In this document: positions 61,426-64,000 of the stretch, piece after piece | Numbering within the stretch: the first letter of the stretch is position 1 | How the letters are laid out: the number at the start of each line of letters is the position of its first letter | Source: Collinsella sp. | Lineage (GTDB): Bacteria > Actinomycetota > Coriobacteriia > Coriobacteriales > Coriobacteriaceae | DNA: 64,000 nucleotides | Reading direction: 5' to 3' | NCBI GenBank assembly: GCA_019419585.1 | Contig: DXZQ01000003.1 | Coordinates: 38,316 to 102,315 of the forward strand | The notes under the pieces: model-generated | Seen by the model: only the letters and a program-made list of their open reading frames with translations | What the model was told of the DNA's origin: nothing | Databases searched by the model: none | Program-made: the position numbers and the translations under genes

Positions 61426-63495
61426 ATGTCTTCCCAGATGACGGTTATTATCGCCGGTATCGTGCTGGTTGTGGCCATCGTGGTCGCGCTGGTCATCATG
61501 CGTCGCGGCGATTCCCGTTTTACCTACGATACGCAGCATGGAACGGCCCCGCGCGCCACCGAGGGCGAGGGCAATACCGCGGCGACCGCCTTTAAGGGCC
61601 GCTTCTCCATCCTCACCACGGGTGTGGGCGCGATGTTCGCGGCGCTTGCCGTCAAGCTGTGGGGCATGCAGATGGTCTCGTCGGACTATTATGAAAAGCA
61701 GGCTAATAGTAATCAGACGCGCACCGTTACCACACCCGCTGTGCGCGGCCGCATCCTCGACCGCAATGGCGTGGCACTTGTCCAGAACCGTCCCTCACTT
61801 GCTGTCGTGGCCTACCGCGACCTTGCCGAGGATGAGGTTCTGGTTCGCCATCTTGCCAACGTGCTCGGTATGCCCTACGTGGCGGTTCTGCGCAATATTC
61901 AGGACAATTCCGAGGGCGCCCAGAGCCTGCATACCATCGCGACGGACGTCCGTCGCTCCACGGTTGCCTATATCAAGGAGCACGCCGGCGAGTTCCCGGG
62001 CGTCAAGATTGCCGAGCGTACCGAGCGCCAGTACCCGTACGGCGAGACGGCCTGTCACATTTTGGGCTATACAGGCACCATTACCTCCGAGCAGCTTGAG
62101 GCCCAGAATAAGAAAACCTCTGGCGACGATGATGCTTCTGCTGGCCGGATTACGTACCAGTCGGGCGATATCGTGGGCCAGGCGGGTGTTGAGAGCTACT
62201 ACGAAAACCTGCTGCAGGGTATTCGTGGCGAGCAGACCGTCAAGGTCGATGCCTCGGGCAATGTGACCGGTCAGGCCGGCGCCGTGCCCGCCAAGGCCGG
62301 CTCCGACATTAAGCTCACGCTCGACCTCAAGATCCAACAGGCCTGTGAGACGGCGCTGGCGAGCGCCATCGAGCTTGCCAAGACCACTGGCTACAGCAAT
62401 GCCGGCAACGGCGCTGTGGTGTGTCTCGATCCCAACAACGGCGAGATCCTGGGCATGGCGAGCGAGCCCAAGTTCGATCCGTCCGTCTTTATCGGCGGCG
62501 TCTCAAATGACGTGTGGACCGAGCTCAATGATGACAAGGGTTCGCACCCGCTGCTCAACCGCGCCATTAGCGGACAGTACATGTCGGCCTCGACCATCAA
62601 GCCGCTCTCGGCACTGGCCGGTCTTGAGTTTGGAACCTACACTTCAACGCAGACAACCAACTGCACGGGCTATTGGACGGGCTTGGGCAAGGCTTGGGGC
62701 AAGCGCTGCTGGCTGACGTCTGGACACGGCACCATGACGCTGCAGTCGGGTATTGCCAACTCGTGCGACCCCGTCTTCTACGATATGGGCAAGGCGTTCT
62801 TTTATGACGAGCAACATTCCGAGGGCCTGCAGGAGGTCTTTCGTCGCTGGGGCCTAGGCAAGACCTGCGGTATCGATTTGCCGAGTGAGGGCGCGGGCCG
62901 TATTCCCGATGCCGAGTGGAAAGAGTCGTACTTTACCGACGCCTCTGCCGAGGACCGCAAGTGGAATGCCGGCGATATGACCAACATTGCCATCGGCCAG
63001 GGCGACATTTTGGTGACGCCTCTGCAGATGGCATGCGCCTACATGGGCCTTGCCAACGGCGGTAAGCAGTACGTGCCTCACGTGTTTTTGTCTGCCGTGT
63101 CGCGCGATGGCGACGGCGATGCCTATAAGTACAACGGCAAAGGCAAGAAGAAGCGCTTGGAGGCCAAGATCAACAGCGATTCGGATTTGGCTCTTGTTCG
63201 CAACGGCATGCACGACGTGATTTACACGGCATCGACGTCCCTGGCGGCTCACTTTGGCACCCTGACGCCGCAGGTATACGGCAAGTCGGGCACGGGCGAG
63301 AAAAGCGGCGAGGACGAATACGCGTGGTTCTGCGCCTATGCGCCGGCCGATGATCCCAAGTATGTCATCGCTACTGTCCTGGAGCAGGGCGGCGGTGGCT
63401 CAGATACCGCGATGCATGTCGTGCGCGACGTGCTCGGCGCGATTTATGACGAGCCCGATACCTCTTCGGCCTCGGGCGATTCTTCGGTTCGATAG
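61426..63495 (+). CDS. mrdA: Class B penicillin-binding protein (PBP2/MrdA-like)
   Basis: 689 residues. Two N-terminal hydrophobic segments (~5-25 and ~65-88) separated by a basic loop, so the N-terminus is probably outside; most PBP2 have one. The dimerisation domain has RGRILDRNGVALVQNRPS. Transpeptidase motifs: SxxK as STIK near residue 388, SxN-type as SCD near 446, and KSGTG near 621. It cross-links new peptidoglycan with RodA during elongation. Directly followed by rodA. Confidence 0.93.
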   Translation: MSSQMTVIIAGIVLVVAIVVALVIMRRGDSRFTYDTQHGTAPRATEGEGNTAATAFKGRFSILTTGVGAMFAALAVKLWGMQMVSSDYYEKQANSNQTRTVTTPAVRGRILDRNGVALVQNRPSLAVVAYRDLAEDEVLVRHLANVLGMPYVAVLRNIQDNSEGAQSLHTIATDVRRSTVAYIKEHAGEFPGVKIAERTERQYPYGETACHILGYTGTITSEQLEAQNKKTSGDDDASAGRITYQSGDIVGQAGVESYYENLLQGIRGEQTVKVDASGNVTGQAGAVPAKAGSDIKLTLDLKIQQACETALASAIELAKTTGYSNAGNGAVVCLDPNNGEILGMASEPKFDPSVFIGGVSNDVWTELNDDKGSHPLLNRAISGQYMSASTIKPLSALAGLEFGTYTSTQTTNCTGYWTGLGKAWGKRCWLTSGHGTMTLQSGIANSCDPVFYDMGKAFFYDEQHSEGLQEVFRRWGLGKTCGIDLPSEGAGRIPDAEWKESYFTDASAEDRKWNAGDMTNIAIGQGDILVTPLQMACAYMGLANGGKQYVPHVFLSAVSRDGDGDAYKYNGKGKKKRLEAKINSDSDLALVRNGMHDVIYTASTSLAAHFGTLTPQVYGKSGTGEKSGEDEYAWFCAYAPADDPKYVIATVLEQGGGGSDTAMHVVRDVLGAIYDEPDTSSASGDSSVR

Positions 63496-63504
63496 GAGGT
63501 TGCG

Positions 63505-64000
63505 ATGGATTTTTCTCCGGCGGATCTGTTCCGTTCAACCAAGACCGGCTCTCGCAGCAGCCTGGACCGCGTCAACAAGCAACTTTCGGCCTCGCGCGGT
63601 ACGTTTCGCCAAAAGGTGCATATCGGTGTGCTGCTGGCTACCGTCGCGCTCGTTGCCTATGGCGCCATCATTATTTGGTCGGCGTCACAGTTTAAGGCCG
63701 ACGCCTCATTCTCGCGCCACCTGCTGGGCATTGGCATTGGCGCGGTGCTTGCGGTGCTCGTCTGGCGTACCGATCTGCGCGGCATCTCTAACTTCTCGAC
63801 GGCGCTGCTCGTCATTGACCTTATTGTGATCTTCTCGCCCAAGATTCCGGGCCTGTCCTATACGGGCGGTCTGGGCATGACGGGCTGGATCAAGATTCCC
63901 GGTATCGGCTTGACATTCCAGCCGGTTGAGCTTGCCAAGCTCATCACCATCTTCTTTATCGCCACGCTTGGCTCGCAGTATAACGGCCGCATCGATACCG
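63505..64000 (+). CDS. rodA: RodA glycan polymerase, 5' part
   Basis: ATG at 63505 preceded by AGGAGG seven bases upstream; the frame stays open to the right edge (165 codons visible). A cytoplasmic N-terminus of about 38 residues is followed by helices (VLLATVALVAYGAIII, HLLGIGIGAVLAVLVW, FSTALLVIDLIVIF) and the SEDS hallmark GWIKIPGIGLTFQPVELAKL. RodA polymerises lipid II into glycan strands in partnership with the PBP just upstream. The catalytic loop Asp lies beyond the window. Confidence 0.94.
   Translation, partial: MDFSPADLFRSTKTGSRSSLDRVNKQLSASRGTFRQKVHIGVLLATVALVAYGAIIIWSASQFKADASFSRHLLGIGIGAVLAVLVWRTDLRGISNFSTALLVIDLIVIFSPKIPGLSYTGGLGMTGWIKIPGIGLTFQPVELAKLITIFFIATLGSQYNGRIDT

Overview
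The window looks like a chromosomal segment of a Gram-positive, moderately GC-rich gut actinobacterium, most likely of the Coriobacteriia (Collinsella or a close relative). This is an inference from the protein families, the frequent TTG/GTG starts, the aro operon with a fused aroE-aroK, and the mreBCD-PBP2-rodA cluster; there is no rRNA here to confirm it. The housekeeping parts (roughly 1-8 kb and 41-64 kb) are GC-rich. The middle (about 8.7-35 kb) is visibly richer in A+T and is an accessory cell-surface island.

Layout. 1-1 kb: 3' end of a sortase-anchored surface protein. 1.2-3 kb: an AAA-ATPase-like/DUF1703-type protein with a degenerate nuclease domain. 3-8.7 kb: five family-2 glycosyltransferases (GTs), including two tandem copies of a two-gene GT cassette; a third copy lies at 32.8-35.1 kb. 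8.9-22.8 kb: five secreted proteins built from choline-binding-type cell-wall repeats, each with a different C-terminal domain (small Cys/His domain, NlpC/P60-like, GH25 lysozyme plus C39-like peptidase, NlpC/P60, L,D-transpeptidase). In their midst is a lic1-like operon: a LicB-like choline permease and a fusion of winged helix, LicC cytidylyltransferase and LicA choline kinase. Its promoter is overlapped by a perfect 9-bp palindrome. Two of the five wall-binding genes are frameshifted, one in a run of seven Gs.

23-26.3 kb: polysaccharide flippase, LicD phosphocholine transferase and a GT4 glycosyltransferase, recalling the pneumococcal lic2 locus. 26.3-26.9 kb: IS256-type transposase debris. 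26.9-27.9 kb: an orphan, very GC-rich rmlB. 28-35 kb: a DPM1-like GT, DUF2304, a large membrane protein, acyltransferases and the third GT pair. 35-41 kb: acyltransferase, polyprenyl-phosphate-type GT, TagGH-like ABC exporter, tRNA-Arg(TCT), CDP-glycerol-forming TagD/TarD and a second LicD. 41-42 kb: UDP-galactopyranose mutase. 42.3-43.8 kb: a DUF4869/P-loop ATPase pair of unknown function.

44-52.4 kb: a nearly continuous shikimate/Phe/Tyr operon on the minus strand (DAHP synthase, tyrA, aroB, aroA, aroC, pheA, aroE-aroK, aroQ). 52.6 kb: tRNA-Arg(CCG). 52.7-64 kb: P-type ATPase, zinc-ribbon protein, cyclophilin, TPR protein, then mreB, mreC, mreD, a class B PBP and the start of rodA.

How it fits together (inference): choline would be imported by the LicB homologue and phosphorylated and activated to CDP-choline by the LicA-LicC fusion. 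It would then be placed on a teichoic-acid-like or capsular glycan by the two LicD proteins. The glycan is assembled by the many GTs, Glf, RmlB and TarD and exported by the flippase and/or TagGH. The phosphocholine would anchor the repeat proteins, which remodel peptidoglycan. This is a pneumococcus-like phosphocholine system in an actinobacterium, and it is the most notable content of the window.
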